Source: Saprospiraceae bacterium (GTDB taxonomy: Bacteria > Bacteroidota > Bacteroidia > Chitinophagales > Saprospiraceae). From it: a DNA stretch of 64,000 bases. This document shows, piece after piece, positions 36,673-45,930 of this stretch. Made by a program: the position numbers and the translations under genes. The stretch is taken from the NCBI GenBank assembly GCA_016714085.1, contig JADJNW010000001.1, positions 248,001 to 312,000 of the forward strand, in the 5' to 3' direction. The notes below the pieces were generated by a model. That model made no database searches and was not told where the DNA came from. It saw nothing but the letters and a program-made list of their open reading frames with translations. How positions within the stretch are numbered: the stretch's first letter is position 1; the number at the start of each line of letters is the position of its first letter.

Positions 36673-37524
36673 ATGCTTCAGGTCGAGCAACTTTCTTTTC
36701 GTTACCGCAATAATGCCAAGGATACATTGCAGGATCTGAATTTTTCTATTGCAAAAGGCGAAATCTTCGGTTTTCTGGGACCAAGTGGTAGCGGCAAAAG
36801 TACGACTCAAAAAATATTATATAAATTATTGCAAGGGTATCGCGGGAATATTATATTTGACCATCGCCCGCTTGATCAATGGGGACGGGCATTCTACGAA
36901 AGAATTGGCGTTTCATTTGAATTACCGAATCATTATATCAAGCTTACTGCTAAAGAAAATCTGCGCTTTTTTGCTTCTTTTTATAATAAAAAGATTGAAA
37001 ATATTACATATTGGTTAGAGCGTTTAGGTTTAGCAGAAGATGCGGATAAACTAGTATCCGATTTTTCAAAAGGCATGAAAATGCGCCTCAACTTTGTACG
37101 CGCGTTATTACACGATCCTGATGTGCTGTTTTTAGACGAGCCGACTTCAGGGCTTGACCCAATCAATGCCAACAAAATTAAGCAAATTATCTGGGAACTC
37201 CGAGATCAAGGCAAGACCATTTTTATCACGACGCATAATATGTTTGATGCTGATCAATTATGCAATAGGGTCGCTTTATTACATAAAGGGGTGATCATGG
37301 CTCTGGACACGCCTTCAAATTTAAAATTACAACACGGTATAAAAAATGTTCATATTACAACAACCACAGAACCATTGAAAGAGCAGGTTTTTCCATTACA
37401 TGATTTATCGAAAAATCATAATTTTAAAGAATTACTAAATAATAATCAAATTATTACTATTCATTCGCAGGAGGCGACGTTGGAGCAAGTGTTTATAAAA
37501 GTAACTGGCGATCAATTAGTATAA
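36673..37524 (+). CDS. ABC transporter ATP-binding protein
   Basis: 283 residues. Walker A GPSGSGKST, ABC signature FSKGMKMRLN, Walker B DVLFLDEPTSGLDP and switch His in ITTHNMFDAD are all present. It is the energy subunit of an ABC-2-type exporter; the two downstream genes encode its permeases. Drug or lipid export is the usual role for this arrangement, but the cargo cannot be read from the sequence. Confidence 0.95.
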   Translation: MLQVEQLSFRYRNNAKDTLQDLNFSIAKGEIFGFLGPSGSGKSTTQKILYKLLQGYRGNIIFDHRPLDQWGRAFYERIGVSFELPNHYIKLTAKENLRFFASFYNKKIENITYWLERLGLAEDADKLVSDFSKGMKMRLNFVRALLHDPDVLFLDEPTSGLDPINANKIKQIIWELRDQGKTIFITTHNMFDADQLCNRVALLHKGVIMALDTPSNLKLQHGIKNVHITTTTEPLKEQVFPLHDLSKNHNFKELLNNNQIITIHSQEATLEQVFIKVTGDQLV

Positions 37525-37543
37525 AATAGTGATTAATAAGAAT

Positions 37544-38233
37544 ATGAATCACTTCTGGAATTTATTTAAATGGGATATTATTTTATTAAATCGCAATCGT
37601 TTATTTATAATAGCAGCGGTTGTAACCTTTATGTATTTGGGTATTTTTTATTTACTCCAGCCAATAGGAGATCTCACTACCGTACTTATTATACTTATCT
37701 TTAATGATCCTGTAATAACTGGCTTTATGTTTGCAGGAATATTATGGTTATTTGATAAAAATCAACATACGCTCCAAGTTATTGCAGTGTTGCCTATTAA
37801 ACCAACTTATTATTTACTTTCCAAAATAATTGTTTTATCCATATTAGCCACGATCTTATCATTCATTATGACAATCGCTGCGCACGGCTTGATTTTCAAT
37901 GGATTTTATTTATTTATTTCCGTATTTTTATCTGCATTTATGTTTTCATGCTTAGGCTTATCTATCGGAGCATTGACGCGCAATTTTAATCAATTTTTAT
38001 TATATGCTATTCCCATTTTAATTCTGACAGGCTTGCCTTTTGCAAGTTTATTTGGAGTAGGAAAAAGCTGGTATTATCTGCCTTTGCCTTCCGCTGGCGG
38101 TATCGAATTATTGCGATCTACTTTTGAAAAAAGGGCTTTCGGGTTTAATATCTTAATGTCCATTCATTTATTTGGTTGGACGATCATAAGCTGGGTATTA
38201 GTAAATAAAATCACTAAAACCAGATTAATATGA
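37544..38233 (+). CDS. ABC-2 type transporter permease subunit 1
   Basis: 229 residues from the ATG at 37544 (a GTG at 37529 is an alternative). About six transmembrane helices: LFIIAAVVTFMYLGIFYLL, TVLIILIFNDPVITGFMF, a long central pair, LYAIPILILTGLPFASLFG and a last helix IHLFGWTIISWVLV. It overlaps the next permease by four bases (ATGA), showing translational coupling. With the ATPase it forms a heteromeric exporter. Confidence 0.9.
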   Translation: MNHFWNLFKWDIILLNRNRLFIIAAVVTFMYLGIFYLLQPIGDLTTVLIILIFNDPVITGFMFAGILWLFDKNQHTLQVIAVLPIKPTYYLLSKIIVLSILATILSFIMTIAAHGLIFNGFYLFISVFLSAFMFSCLGLSIGALTRNFNQFLLYAIPILILTGLPFASLFGVGKSWYYLPLPSAGGIELLRSTFEKRAFGFNILMSIHLFGWTIISWVLVNKITKTRLI

Positions 38234-38940
38234 ATACCCTTATTACACTGAGCATAAATGATTTTAGATCGACTTTCCGCGATCCTATTTTTAAAATATT
38301 ATTATTTTTTCCTTTTATTTCATTTGCTATTGTCAGATGGGGATTCCCAGCTATTGCTGCGCGGTTTCCAGCGATTATACCCTACAATCAGGTCATCTTG
38401 ATGTGGGCATGTATGCAATCCGCCACTATGTTTGGAATGATTTATGCATTCTTATTCTTAGAAGAAAAAGAAGAAGACGTATGGCAAGTAATTCGCATAT
38501 TACCAATTTCAGGCATACAATTAATATTTTCAAGGCTCTTGATTGGCTTGATTATTTCTACATTGGTTAATTTTACACTTATCCATTGGGGAAATATTAT
38601 ACATTTATTATGGTACGAAGAATTATTATTATCTATACAATTCAGTCTGGGAGCGCCACTCATCGCTCTTTTCTTGGGCGCTTTCGCTAATAATCGCATC
38701 GAAGGTCTGGCACAAATGAAAATGGTAAATGTTTTATTAATGATTCCAGGATTAATTTATTTTTTACCGCAGCGATTCCTACATATCACAGCGCTAATCC
38801 CTACTTATTGGTCGTTCCGAAGCATGGAGATGGCTGAAAACAAAGGGAATTTTTGGTTGTTTTTTATCGTGGGAACTTTTTTCTATTTATTTGGCATTTT
38901 ATTGCTGAATCGGCGTATGGAAAATAAAATACGGGCATAA
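38230..38940 (+). CDS. ABC-2 type transporter permease subunit 2
   Basis: 236 residues with about six helices (ILLFFPFISFAIVRWGFPA, MFGMIYAFLFLEE, LLIGLIISTLVNFTLIHW, LGAPLIALFLGAFANN, VNVLLMIPGLIYFLPQRF, FFIVGTFFYLFGILLLN). The EEKEEDVWQVIRILPIS loop is typical of permeases in fluoroquinolone-exporter-like ABC systems (resemblance only). Coupled to subunit 1 by a four-base overlap. Confidence 0.88.
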   Translation: MNTLITLSINDFRSTFRDPIFKILLFFPFISFAIVRWGFPAIAARFPAIIPYNQVILMWACMQSATMFGMIYAFLFLEEKEEDVWQVIRILPISGIQLIFSRLLIGLIISTLVNFTLIHWGNIIHLLWYEELLLSIQFSLGAPLIALFLGAFANNRIEGLAQMKMVNVLLMIPGLIYFLPQRFLHITALIPTYWSFRSMEMAENKGNFWLFFIVGTFFYLFGILLLNRRMENKIRA

Positions 38941-39007
38941 ATATCACTTCTTGCCATACCATTAAGCTTTTATTACAAATACATCACATTATCAAAACCA
39001 ATAAATT

Positions 39008-39541
39008 ATGCAGCGCATCCTCATTATCGGCTGTAGTGGCGCGGGCAAATCCACTTTTGCTCGGCGATTGCATCAAATTTTTCCGCAGTTGGAGTTGATT
39101 TATTTAGATCGTTATTATTGGCGTCCAGGCTGGGTAGAGCCGCCAAAAGAAGAATGGGAAGTCCTTGTAAAAGAGCTGATTACGCGTGAAAATTGGATCA
39201 TGGATGGCGGCTATACTGGCACGATTCATTTGCGTGCGCCTCGGGCGGATATTATTTATTTTTTTGATTTCCCCACCTGGCTTTGCTTGTGGAGAGCCCT
39301 CAAGCGCATTATAAGCAATAAATTGGGGCTTGCCAAGCGCCCGGATATGACCGAAGGCTGCCCGGAGCGTTTTGACTGGGAATTCTTTCATTTCATATTG
39401 ATTTACAATCAGAAATATAAGCCAAGAATTTTAAAGATATTTCAGGATATTGACCTCGATCCACAAAAACTCGTTTATGTTAAAAACGACCGCGAAGTGC
39501 GTCAAATCTTATCCAAACTGAGTGCAGAAAGTCGCAATTGA
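39008..39541 (+). CDS. P-loop nucleotide kinase-like protein (FlaR/topology-modulation type)
   Basis: 177 residues. MQRILIIGCSGAGKSTFARR is a Walker A start close to adenylate and shikimate kinases. Then IYLDRYYWRPGW, then WIMDGGYTGTIHLRAPRADI and IIYFFDFPTWLCLWRALKRI, the pattern of the family annotated as DNA topology modulation protein. The actual substrate is unknown. Cytoplasmic. Confidence 0.85.
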   Translation: MQRILIIGCSGAGKSTFARRLHQIFPQLELIYLDRYYWRPGWVEPPKEEWEVLVKELITRENWIMDGGYTGTIHLRAPRADIIYFFDFPTWLCLWRALKRIISNKLGLAKRPDMTEGCPERFDWEFFHFILIYNQKYKPRILKIFQDIDLDPQKLVYVKNDREVRQILSKLSAESRN

Positions 39542-39652
39542 TACAAAATCATTCCAAAATAGATGGGCATTTGCCACTAAATTCACATCTTTGAAGAAGC
39601 ATATTCAATCGCTGATTTTAGAATTTACATCCCGGTAAATACCTAATAATAA

Positions 39653-40858
39653 ATGGTAAATAGAAATATAATATTAACTCTTTCTCTAATTTTTACTTGT
39701 TCGCTCACATTTGGGCAACAAGATTCAATAGACAATGGTATCACCATTAGCTTGATTACCGGTTCGCCTGGCAATGAACTCTACTCTACTTTCGGGCATA
39801 GCGCTATTCGGGTTCAAAATGTAATGACCGGAGAAGATATTTTATATAATTATGGCACATTTGATTTTGATACACCCAATTTTTATATAAAATTTATACG
39901 CGCGAAGTTATTATATATGCTTAGCATTGATCGCACGATCGATCTGGCTCGTTATTATCAGCGTGAAAATCGCTCTATTACGGAGCAGGTTTTTAATCTC
40001 AGCAATGAGCAGGAAATGCGCCTGATGAATTTTCTTATTTGGAATTATTTGCCTAAAAATCGGGGATATAAATATGATTTTTTCTATAATAACTGTGCCA
40101 CGGTTATTCGTGATATTTTTGAAAATCGATACGGTATTGAATATAATATAAAAGAAAATCAAAATATTACATTTCGGGAATTATTGGATGAATATCTTTA
40201 CAAATCGCCCTGGTCGGATTTTGGAATTGATTTGATACTTGGCTTACCCGCAGATAAAAAAGCGGATTTCCGAAATCAAATGTTTTTGCCCGATTATCTT
40301 GCCAGCAATCTGGCGCAAGCCACTATTGACGGGCGTCCCTTGATGCAAGCAGCGGAAATACTTCAACCTAAAATGGAGGTTTCTTCCAGAACTGGATTGA
40401 CCCCGATGCTGGTTTTTGTCATTTTGGCTTTGATTGCGATTATTATAACTTTAAGCAAAAATCAAATTGTAAAAAATATTTTTGATATTATTATATTCTC
40501 GGCTTGCGGATTAGCGGGTTTATTCTTTTTATTTATGTGGTTTGGCACAGACCATATTGCCACCAAAGGTAATTGGAATGTATTGTGGTTGAATCCTTTA
40601 TACATTATTTCTATTATTGGTATTATGCGAAAAAGTAATAAAAAATGGCTGCGTATTAGCTTTGCTGTATATGCCACTATTTTATGGTTATTATTATTGA
40701 CATGGGGTTGGTTTCCGCAGCAATTTAATATGGCAGTAATTCCTATTCTCATTACATTGATAGTCAGGAGCATGGATCGAGAAGGTGTAATGTTAGATTT
40801 GATTAAAAAAGCGGCAAGCTATAAGCAGCAAGCCTCAAGACAAACAAAAACAAATTAA
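39653..40858 (+). CDS. DUF4105 / Lnb-type periplasmic-domain membrane protein
   Basis: 401 residues. The signal MVNRNIILTLSLIFTCSLTF leads into the DUF4105 domain with NELYSTFGHSAIRVQ (His) and YKYDFFYNNCATVIRD (Cys), a papain/NlpC-like pair. Four or five transmembrane helices fill residues 255-390. Lnb, a lipoprotein N-acyltransferase of Bacteroidota, has this same N-terminal domain (family knowledge from memory), so finishing triacylation of lipoproteins is a reasonable guess. The many lipoproteins in this window would be its substrates. Confidence 0.82.
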   Translation: MVNRNIILTLSLIFTCSLTFGQQDSIDNGITISLITGSPGNELYSTFGHSAIRVQNVMTGEDILYNYGTFDFDTPNFYIKFIRAKLLYMLSIDRTIDLARYYQRENRSITEQVFNLSNEQEMRLMNFLIWNYLPKNRGYKYDFFYNNCATVIRDIFENRYGIEYNIKENQNITFRELLDEYLYKSPWSDFGIDLILGLPADKKADFRNQMFLPDYLASNLAQATIDGRPLMQAAEILQPKMEVSSRTGLTPMLVFVILALIAIIITLSKNQIVKNIFDIIIFSACGLAGLFFLFMWFGTDHIATKGNWNVLWLNPLYIISIIGIMRKSNKKWLRISFAVYATILWLLLLTWGWFPQQFNMAVIPILITLIVRSMDREGVMLDLIKKAASYKQQASRQTKTN

Positions 40859-40887
40859 TCTTGTTGCTTGCGACTCATAGCTTGTAG
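40814..40887. repeat. inverted repeat overlapping a gene end
   Basis: GCAAGCTATAAGCAGCAAGC at 40814-40833 and GCTTGCGACTCATAGCTTG at 40866-40884 pair imperfectly. The left arm is inside the DUF4105 coding end (residues KAASYKQQASRQTKTN), and the right arm lies 16 bases before the next start. Confidence 0.7.
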
Positions 40888-40902
40888 CAAAAAAATCAAA
40901 AT

Positions 40903-41307
40903 ATGGTACTAAGACTCGAACATATTGGCATCGCTGTGAAAGATTTAGAAGCGAGTAATGAATTGTTTTCCAAGCTTTTAGGCAAAAATTATTATAAAAT
41001 GGAAGAAGTCGCTTCCGAGCATGTAAAAACTTCTTTTTTTCAAAATGGCGAAGCTAAAATAGAATTACTAGAAGCCACCTCGCCGGATAGCGCGATCGCC
41101 AAGTACATCGAAAAACGCGGCGAAGGCATTCATCATATTGCTTTTGAAGTGGATGATATTTACAAAGAAATGCAACGCCTGGTGAGCGAAGGTTTTCAGC
41201 TTCTCACGCCAGAACCCAAGCGTGGTGCGGATAACAAGCTGGTTTGCTTTTTTCATCCCAAGAGCACAAATGGGGTTTTAGTAGAATTGTGCCAAACGAT
41301 TGTTTAG
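40903..41307 (+). CDS. mce: methylmalonyl-CoA epimerase
   Basis: 134 residues, VOC fold. It interconverts (2R)- and (2S)-methylmalonyl-CoA in propionate metabolism. MVLRLEHIGIAVKDLEASNE with the metal His, VKTSFFQNGEAKIELLE (Glu), GEGIHHIAFEVDD (His) and the end NGVLVELCQ (Glu) supply the metal site. The acyl-CoA carboxylase at 17-18.6 kb could belong to the same broad branch of acyl-CoA metabolism, but it is distant. Confidence 0.94.
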   Translation: MVLRLEHIGIAVKDLEASNELFSKLLGKNYYKMEEVASEHVKTSFFQNGEAKIELLEATSPDSAIAKYIEKRGEGIHHIAFEVDDIYKEMQRLVSEGFQLLTPEPKRGADNKLVCFFHPKSTNGVLVELCQTIV

Positions 41308-41390
41308 TGTTTTGGTGCGATGGTGTTACCATGTTATTGTAACTTGCGGCATAGTCAAAGAACTATAACACTAAAATACCCTAACACTAT
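41305..41390. repeat. palindromic spacer repeat, ACACCA family, copy 2
   Basis: TAGTGTTTTGGTGCGATGGT in the left half and AACTATAACACTAAAATACC then CTAACACTA in the right form an imperfect hairpin. It ends a few bases before the ATG at 41395. Confidence 0.8.
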
Positions 41391-41394
41391 TTAC

Positions 41395-42153
41395 ATGAGC
41401 ATTTGGGATTATATTATAACCATTATAGGTAGTTTTTTGGCGGGTTCGATCAATACGCTGGCGGGCAATGGTTCTACCATTACACTCACCATTCTCACCG
41501 AAGTATTGGGATTGCCAGGCAATTTGGCAAACGGCACCAATCGCGTTGGCATTTTCACGCAAAGTGCAGCAAGCACTTGGGTTTTCTCGCGCAGCGGTAA
41601 ATTGGATTGGAAAAGAAGTTGGGCGTTTATTGTATTCAGTAGTATCGGCGCGATTGCCGGAGCATTGGTAGCAGTGTGGATCAGCAGCGACCAGTTTGAA
41701 ACGGTGTTTCGTTACTTAATGATATTCATGTTATTTGTATTATTATTTAAGCCAGAGCGTTGGCTTCGCGCTACGGATACCGAGCATCCGCTGGGTTTAT
41801 GGGCCATTATTCCATTATGTCTGGCGCTTGGCTTTTATGGTGGCTTTATTCAAATGGGAATGGGCATTTTTTTCTTGGCGGCGATGGTCTTGGCTGCACG
41901 ATATAGCCTCATCGAAAGCAACGCAGTAAAAGCTGCAATGGTTGGTATTTATACTTTCTTGGCGATTTTAATCTTTGAATGGCAGGGCTTGATTGATTGG
42001 AAAATTGGATTTATCATGGCGATTGGACAAACTATTGGCGGTTATGTTACAGCTTTATATGCAGCGCATTCGCCCAAAGCAAACGTCTGGGCGCATCGGA
42101 TACTCGTTACAGTCGTGATTCTTTCGATTGTAAAAATGTTTGATCTGATTTAA
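41395..42153 (+). CDS. TauE/SafE-family sulfite or anion exporter, paralogue 1
   Basis: 252 residues from the ATG at 41395, chosen because it aligns with the start of paralogue 2 and upstream sequence is the palindromic spacer. Eight or so helices; conserved GSFLAGSINTLAGNGSTITL and GLPGNLANGTNRVGIFTQSA near the N-terminus and FYGGFIQMGMGIFFLAAMVL in the centre. Inner-membrane permease of the family moving sulfite, sulfonates or organosulfur anions. Confidence 0.92.
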   Translation: MSIWDYIITIIGSFLAGSINTLAGNGSTITLTILTEVLGLPGNLANGTNRVGIFTQSAASTWVFSRSGKLDWKRSWAFIVFSSIGAIAGALVAVWISSDQFETVFRYLMIFMLFVLLFKPERWLRATDTEHPLGLWAIIPLCLALGFYGGFIQMGMGIFFLAAMVLAARYSLIESNAVKAAMVGIYTFLAILIFEWQGLIDWKIGFIMAIGQTIGGYVTALYAAHSPKANVWAHRILVTVVILSIVKMFDLI

Positions 42154-42366
42154 TGTCTTTAGAAATCAGATGATTTTTTAGTTTTTTTATTATAAAAACC
42201 TGATTTACAATATTTAATTTTTAATTTTCAGATAATTTATTGCTTTTCAAACTGGAAAATAGGGAAAAACTATCGAGGATGCACCATAAACGGAAATAGG
42301 CAACGTACTGTATATTTGGTGCGCCTTACCAAATAGAGACCACTGCAAATTTTAACACGCACTAGA

Positions 42367-43145
42367 ATGGAATTTTACCAATACGTTATCGCAATCGTCG
42401 GTAGCTTTTTTGCGGGCGCAATCAATACATTGGCGGGCAATGGCTCTGTAATTACGCTTTCTTTGATGACCGAAATGATCGGTTTACCGGGCAATGTGGC
42501 CAATGGCACCAATCGAATTGGTCTGTTCACGCAAAGTGCGGCTGGCGCATTCGGTTTTTGGCAAAATGGCCGGCTCGATTTTCGACGCAGTTGGGCTTTC
42601 CTGGTTTTTACTTCCATTGGCGCGATCATCGGCGCAATTGTAGCGGTAAAAGTCAGCAACGAACAGTTTCTCAGCGTTTTTCGCTTTTTGATGGTGTTTA
42701 TGTTGTTTGTTATATTATTTAAACCCGAACGCTGGCTACGTCAAACCGATCCGAATTTGAATCTGAGCCTGGGGCTTGTCATTCCTATGTTCCTGGCGCT
42801 TGGTTTTTATGGCGGCTTCATCCAAATGGGCATGGGCATTTTTTTGTAGCGGTGATGGTGCTTACGGCGCGATATAGCCTGGTGGACAGTAACGCTATCA
42901 AAGTGACGATTGTCGGAATTTACACAATCATAGTAATTTTAATTTTTCAATATAAAGGACTGATTGACTGGAAGATAGGCGCTTTGATTGCCATCGGGCA
43001 AACGATTGGAGGTTATCTAACCGCCGTTTATGCTTCCAAAAACGCGAATGCGGCTCGCTGGGCGCATCGCATCTTAATCTTGGCAGTGGTACTTTCGGTC
43101 ATTAAAATGTACAATCTCCACGAATGGGTTATTTCTTTGTTTTAG
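42367..43145 (+). CDS. TauE/SafE-family permease, paralogue 2 (one frameshift)
   Basis: About 259 residues, clearly a duplicate of the upstream gene: GSFFAGAINTLAGNGSVITL, GLPGNVANGTNRIGLFTQSA and FYGGFIQMGMGIF are shared. A lost base near 42845 in a T-run (GMGIFFLAVMVLTARYSL expected) creates a false stop. Two tandem copies separated by 213 bases suggest a local duplication followed by divergence, or a heteromeric transporter. Confidence 0.9.
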
Positions 43146-43156
43146 AAAAATTCTTT

Positions 43157-43696
43157 TTATTTTTTTAATTTGAATTCAATGGTGTAAAGTGCTGTATCAG
43201 AGAATAATTGTCTGTTTCGCAATGCCCATTTTTGGACCTTCACGCAAAGGCGAATGGCTTCTTCGTCGCAGCCATAACCAAGTGATTCTATGATTTTAAA
43301 ATTGGATAAAGAACCTCTCCACGGCCCACCGTGCGGTGTATTCGTAATGGTAAATTCTATAATAATGCTCCCTTCAATTTTTGCTATTTTAGCTGTTTCT
43401 GGGTAACGCAAACTATCGCGGATATAGGATTCCATCTTGCTAAAACCGATGCTCGGTTCTGGCATTCCATGTTTTTCTAAAACAACATTAATGGTATCCT
43501 GATTATCAATTTTCACTTGTACTGAATTAAAAAGCACATAGGAAAAAATCAAGTATTCTATATTTGGAGTGACTCGTATTTCATAATTCCCCTCAAGATC
43601 CAAAACTGTTTTAATATTTGTATTTGCCGTTTCAATCTTTGCTCCTATAAGTGGCTTACCTTTAATATCTGTTACTTTTCCTCTAATTAGCCGCAT
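43157..43696 (-). CDS. carboxypeptidase-regulatory plus TonB C-terminal domain protein
   Basis: At least 179 residues. A CarboxypepD_reg-like domain (LIRGKVTDIKGKPLIGAKIE) is followed by a TonB C-terminal-like domain (YIRDSLRYPETAKIAKIEGS, SLGYGCDEEAIRLCVKVQKW). Codons in frame upstream of the ATG read LLLIIILHWSNFLSAQ, a signal peptide. The true start is therefore probably near 43766, overlapping the end of the preceding gene, with an indel hiding it. It is a shortened paralogue of the upstream gene's C-terminal half. The protein is probably periplasmic. Confidence 0.8.
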   Translation of the reverse strand: MRLIRGKVTDIKGKPLIGAKIETANTNIKTVLDLEGNYEIRVTPNIEYLIFSYVLFNSVQVKIDNQDTINVVLEKHGMPEPSIGFSKMESYIRDSLRYPETAKIAKIEGSIIIEFTITNTPHGGPWRGSLSNFKIIESLGYGCDEEAIRLCVKVQKWALRNRQLFSDTALYTIEFKLKK

Positions 43697-43759
43697 TGAA
43701 TCTGGAATTTGAGCACTTAGAAAATTGCTCCAATGTAATATTATAATTAAAAGTAAATA

Positions 43760-45138
43760 TCAACATAAAATTTTACTTTTCAGCTTGAAACTTATAGTAT
43801 AAGTCACCGTAGCCTGATTTGGGTCTAACAAACGCCACTTTGGGCCTTCGCAGCAAGCGGAATTGCTTCTTCGTCGCAGCCATAACCCAAGGATTGCAAG
43901 ACTTTAAAGTCACTTGGCGTGCCATTTGGTTGAATTTGAAAAGTCAGCATCACATTGCCTTCGATTTGATTATTTCTGGCGGCTCGGGGGTAATTGAGAT
44001 TCTTGCGAATGTAACGTTCCAAACGATTAAAGCCATCTCTTGGCTCCGGAAAAGCCCTTGAAATCCTTGACGAAGCCTGATCCCGTTTTTTCTTTGTTCC
44101 ATATCCAGTGACCACCACTTCATCCAATGCCATTTGACTCGCATCTAACTGTACCGCAATCGTATCAGCTTGATTAACAGCTATTTCCTCCGATTGAAAG
44201 CCAGTATAATTCACAATCAATTTTTCCGCACCCTCCGGCAATTTGATGCTGAAATTGCCGTCAAAATCTGACACCGTACCAGTGGTCGTTCCCTTCACGA
44301 TAACGGATGCTCCAATCAAAGCTTCACCAGTGCTATCCGTGATCTTGCCGCGCAAAATTCGCTGAGGAGGTGTCGCTTTATTAAATTTTAAAGCATCCGG
44401 AATGGAAGGTGGGGCTACTTCTGTTCTCCGTTCTGTTGCCAAGGTATTAGGATATGCCGTATCAATCGTCATCACACGACCATCTGCCAAGACGCCTTCC
44501 TTGTCAATAGCAGGAATATCGGCTTGCGCTATTTTCTTGGGATTATCAGGCTTAAGTGTCGCAGTCGGCGAGGTGATTTTCTCGAAACTTTCTGGTGGCT
44601 TGTTATTTGTCACTTGCGGCTTGTCGCTTGTCGATTGTTCCTCCGCAATCAAAGCCTCTGACTCCTTACTTGCTGCTGGTCGCTTGTCACTCGCAGCTTG
44701 CTGCTCTTCTATCTCTTGCTTTTCCTCTATTTTTTGTTCTTCCAAAGACGCAATAGGTGCTTCTTTTTCTTGCGGCTTGTTACTTGCTCCTTGCTCTTGA
44801 TCCTGGGTTATTTTTTCAGATGAAATAATTTTATCATTTAAAAAATATTGAATTCCAAAGGCTAATCCAAGAATAACCGCCGCTGCCGCCGCCATCCGGG
44901 GTAAATAAAAAATCATCCCGTGACGCTTCTTTTTAATGCGTTCTTGTAAACGAGTTTTTATATTAGTAATATTCTTTACATGATCAGCTTCGAGCTTTAT
45001 TTGTAACCCTTCCAAGGCATCCGCGAGCATAGGATCATCTTTCGCCAGTTGTTCCAACTCGCGCTCCTCCTTCCAAGTTATGCTGCCATCCAGCCACTTT
45101 TGGAGTAAAATATCGCCTTTATTGATCGATGTTTTCAT
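43760..45138 (-). CDS. anti-sigma-like membrane protein with carboxypeptidase-regulatory and TonB C-terminal domains (one frameshift)
   Basis: About 459 residues. A short cytoplasmic N-terminus (DILLQKWLDGSITWKEEREL) resembles the zinc-free anti-sigma/FecR-like start. One helix, MAAAAAVILGLAFGIQYFL, crosses the membrane. A long Glu/Lys/Pro-rich periplasmic linker follows, then CarboxypepD_reg (LRGKITDSTGEALIGASVIV), a plug-like phrase DEVVVTGYGTKKK, and a TonB-C-like domain. An indel near 43850 hides the true end (GPKWRLLDPNQATVTYTISF expected), moving the stop to 43760. It lies 24 bases after the ECF sigma gene, so it probably holds and releases that sigma factor. Confidence 0.82.
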
Positions 45139-45162
45139 TGTTTCACTGTTTCACAAAGTCAC

Positions 45163-45744
45163 TCAATCACGCAGTCCCCTCGTCACCATTTTTTTCTCCA
45201 TACAAATCTTCAAATTCCGTCTTCCATTTTGAATATACGATCGAATTTTGCCTAAATCCTCATTTTTTTCTTCCGCAATTTCCTGGTACGATTTTTCATT
45301 GAAATAAAACAATTCAATACTACTGCGTTGTTCAGCCACCAACTGTTCCACGCAATCCCGGAGTTGCGCCTCTTGCTCTTCCGGCCGTTCTTCTTCAGGA
45401 TGCGAAATCCCATTCAAATGCATAAAATCGGATTGAGAAAATTCTCGTTGAGGTTTGCGCAATTGCATCAGACAATAATTCTTTGCTAACACGTATAACC
45501 AGGAGCGAAAGTTTTGCACTTCGTGCGTCCGCGCTTTTTCTATCAACTGCTCAAAGATAGCCATCACAGCGTCTTCGGCGTCGGCTTCTTTTTTCAAATA
45601 TTTCAAACAAACACCATACGTTAACTCCACATATCGCTCATATAATTGCCCCAATAACTCCACGTCACCGCCAGACTGATACGCTGAGAGCAGCGCTTCG
45701 TCGCTTTGCGGTGGATTCGATTTTGGACGTAGAAAACGGAGCAT
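45163..45744 (-). CDS. ECF-type RNA polymerase sigma factor
   Basis: 193 residues. Region 2 is seen in LYERYVELTYGVCLKYLKKE and DAVMAIFEQLIEKA; NFRSWLYVLAKNYCLMQLRK completes it. Region 4 is YFNEKSYQEIAEEKNEDLGK with IRSYIQNGRRNLK as the recognition helix. A group IV sigma70. It is first in a minus-strand operon with the membrane TonB-domain protein and its paralogue. No promoter motif is certain. Confidence 0.93.
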   Translation of the reverse strand: MLRFLRPKSNPPQSDEALLSAYQSGGDVELLGQLYERYVELTYGVCLKYLKKEADAEDAVMAIFEQLIEKARTHEVQNFRSWLYVLAKNYCLMQLRKPQREFSQSDFMHLNGISHPEEERPEEQEAQLRDCVEQLVAEQRSSIELFYFNEKSYQEIAEEKNEDLGKIRSYIQNGRRNLKICMEKKMVTRGLRD

Positions 45745-45930
45745 TTGTTATTTTTCGTTTGAAAGTTTGACGTTTGGTGGTTTGAAGTTAAAATTAAAAC
45801 GTACTTATAAGCCGTTTTGTAATGATTACAAAACAAGTTTTATCTTGGTAAGATGCAAATTTTTTTTGAAAGGTTTGATGCGAGAGCATAGATGTGGCGC
45901 ATTTTTGGAAATGGGCCACATCCATAATTT

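Noticed and set aside
36673..38940. A named fluoroquinolone exporter
   Set aside because: The permeases resemble that group only loosely; substrate cannot be inferred from sequence alone.
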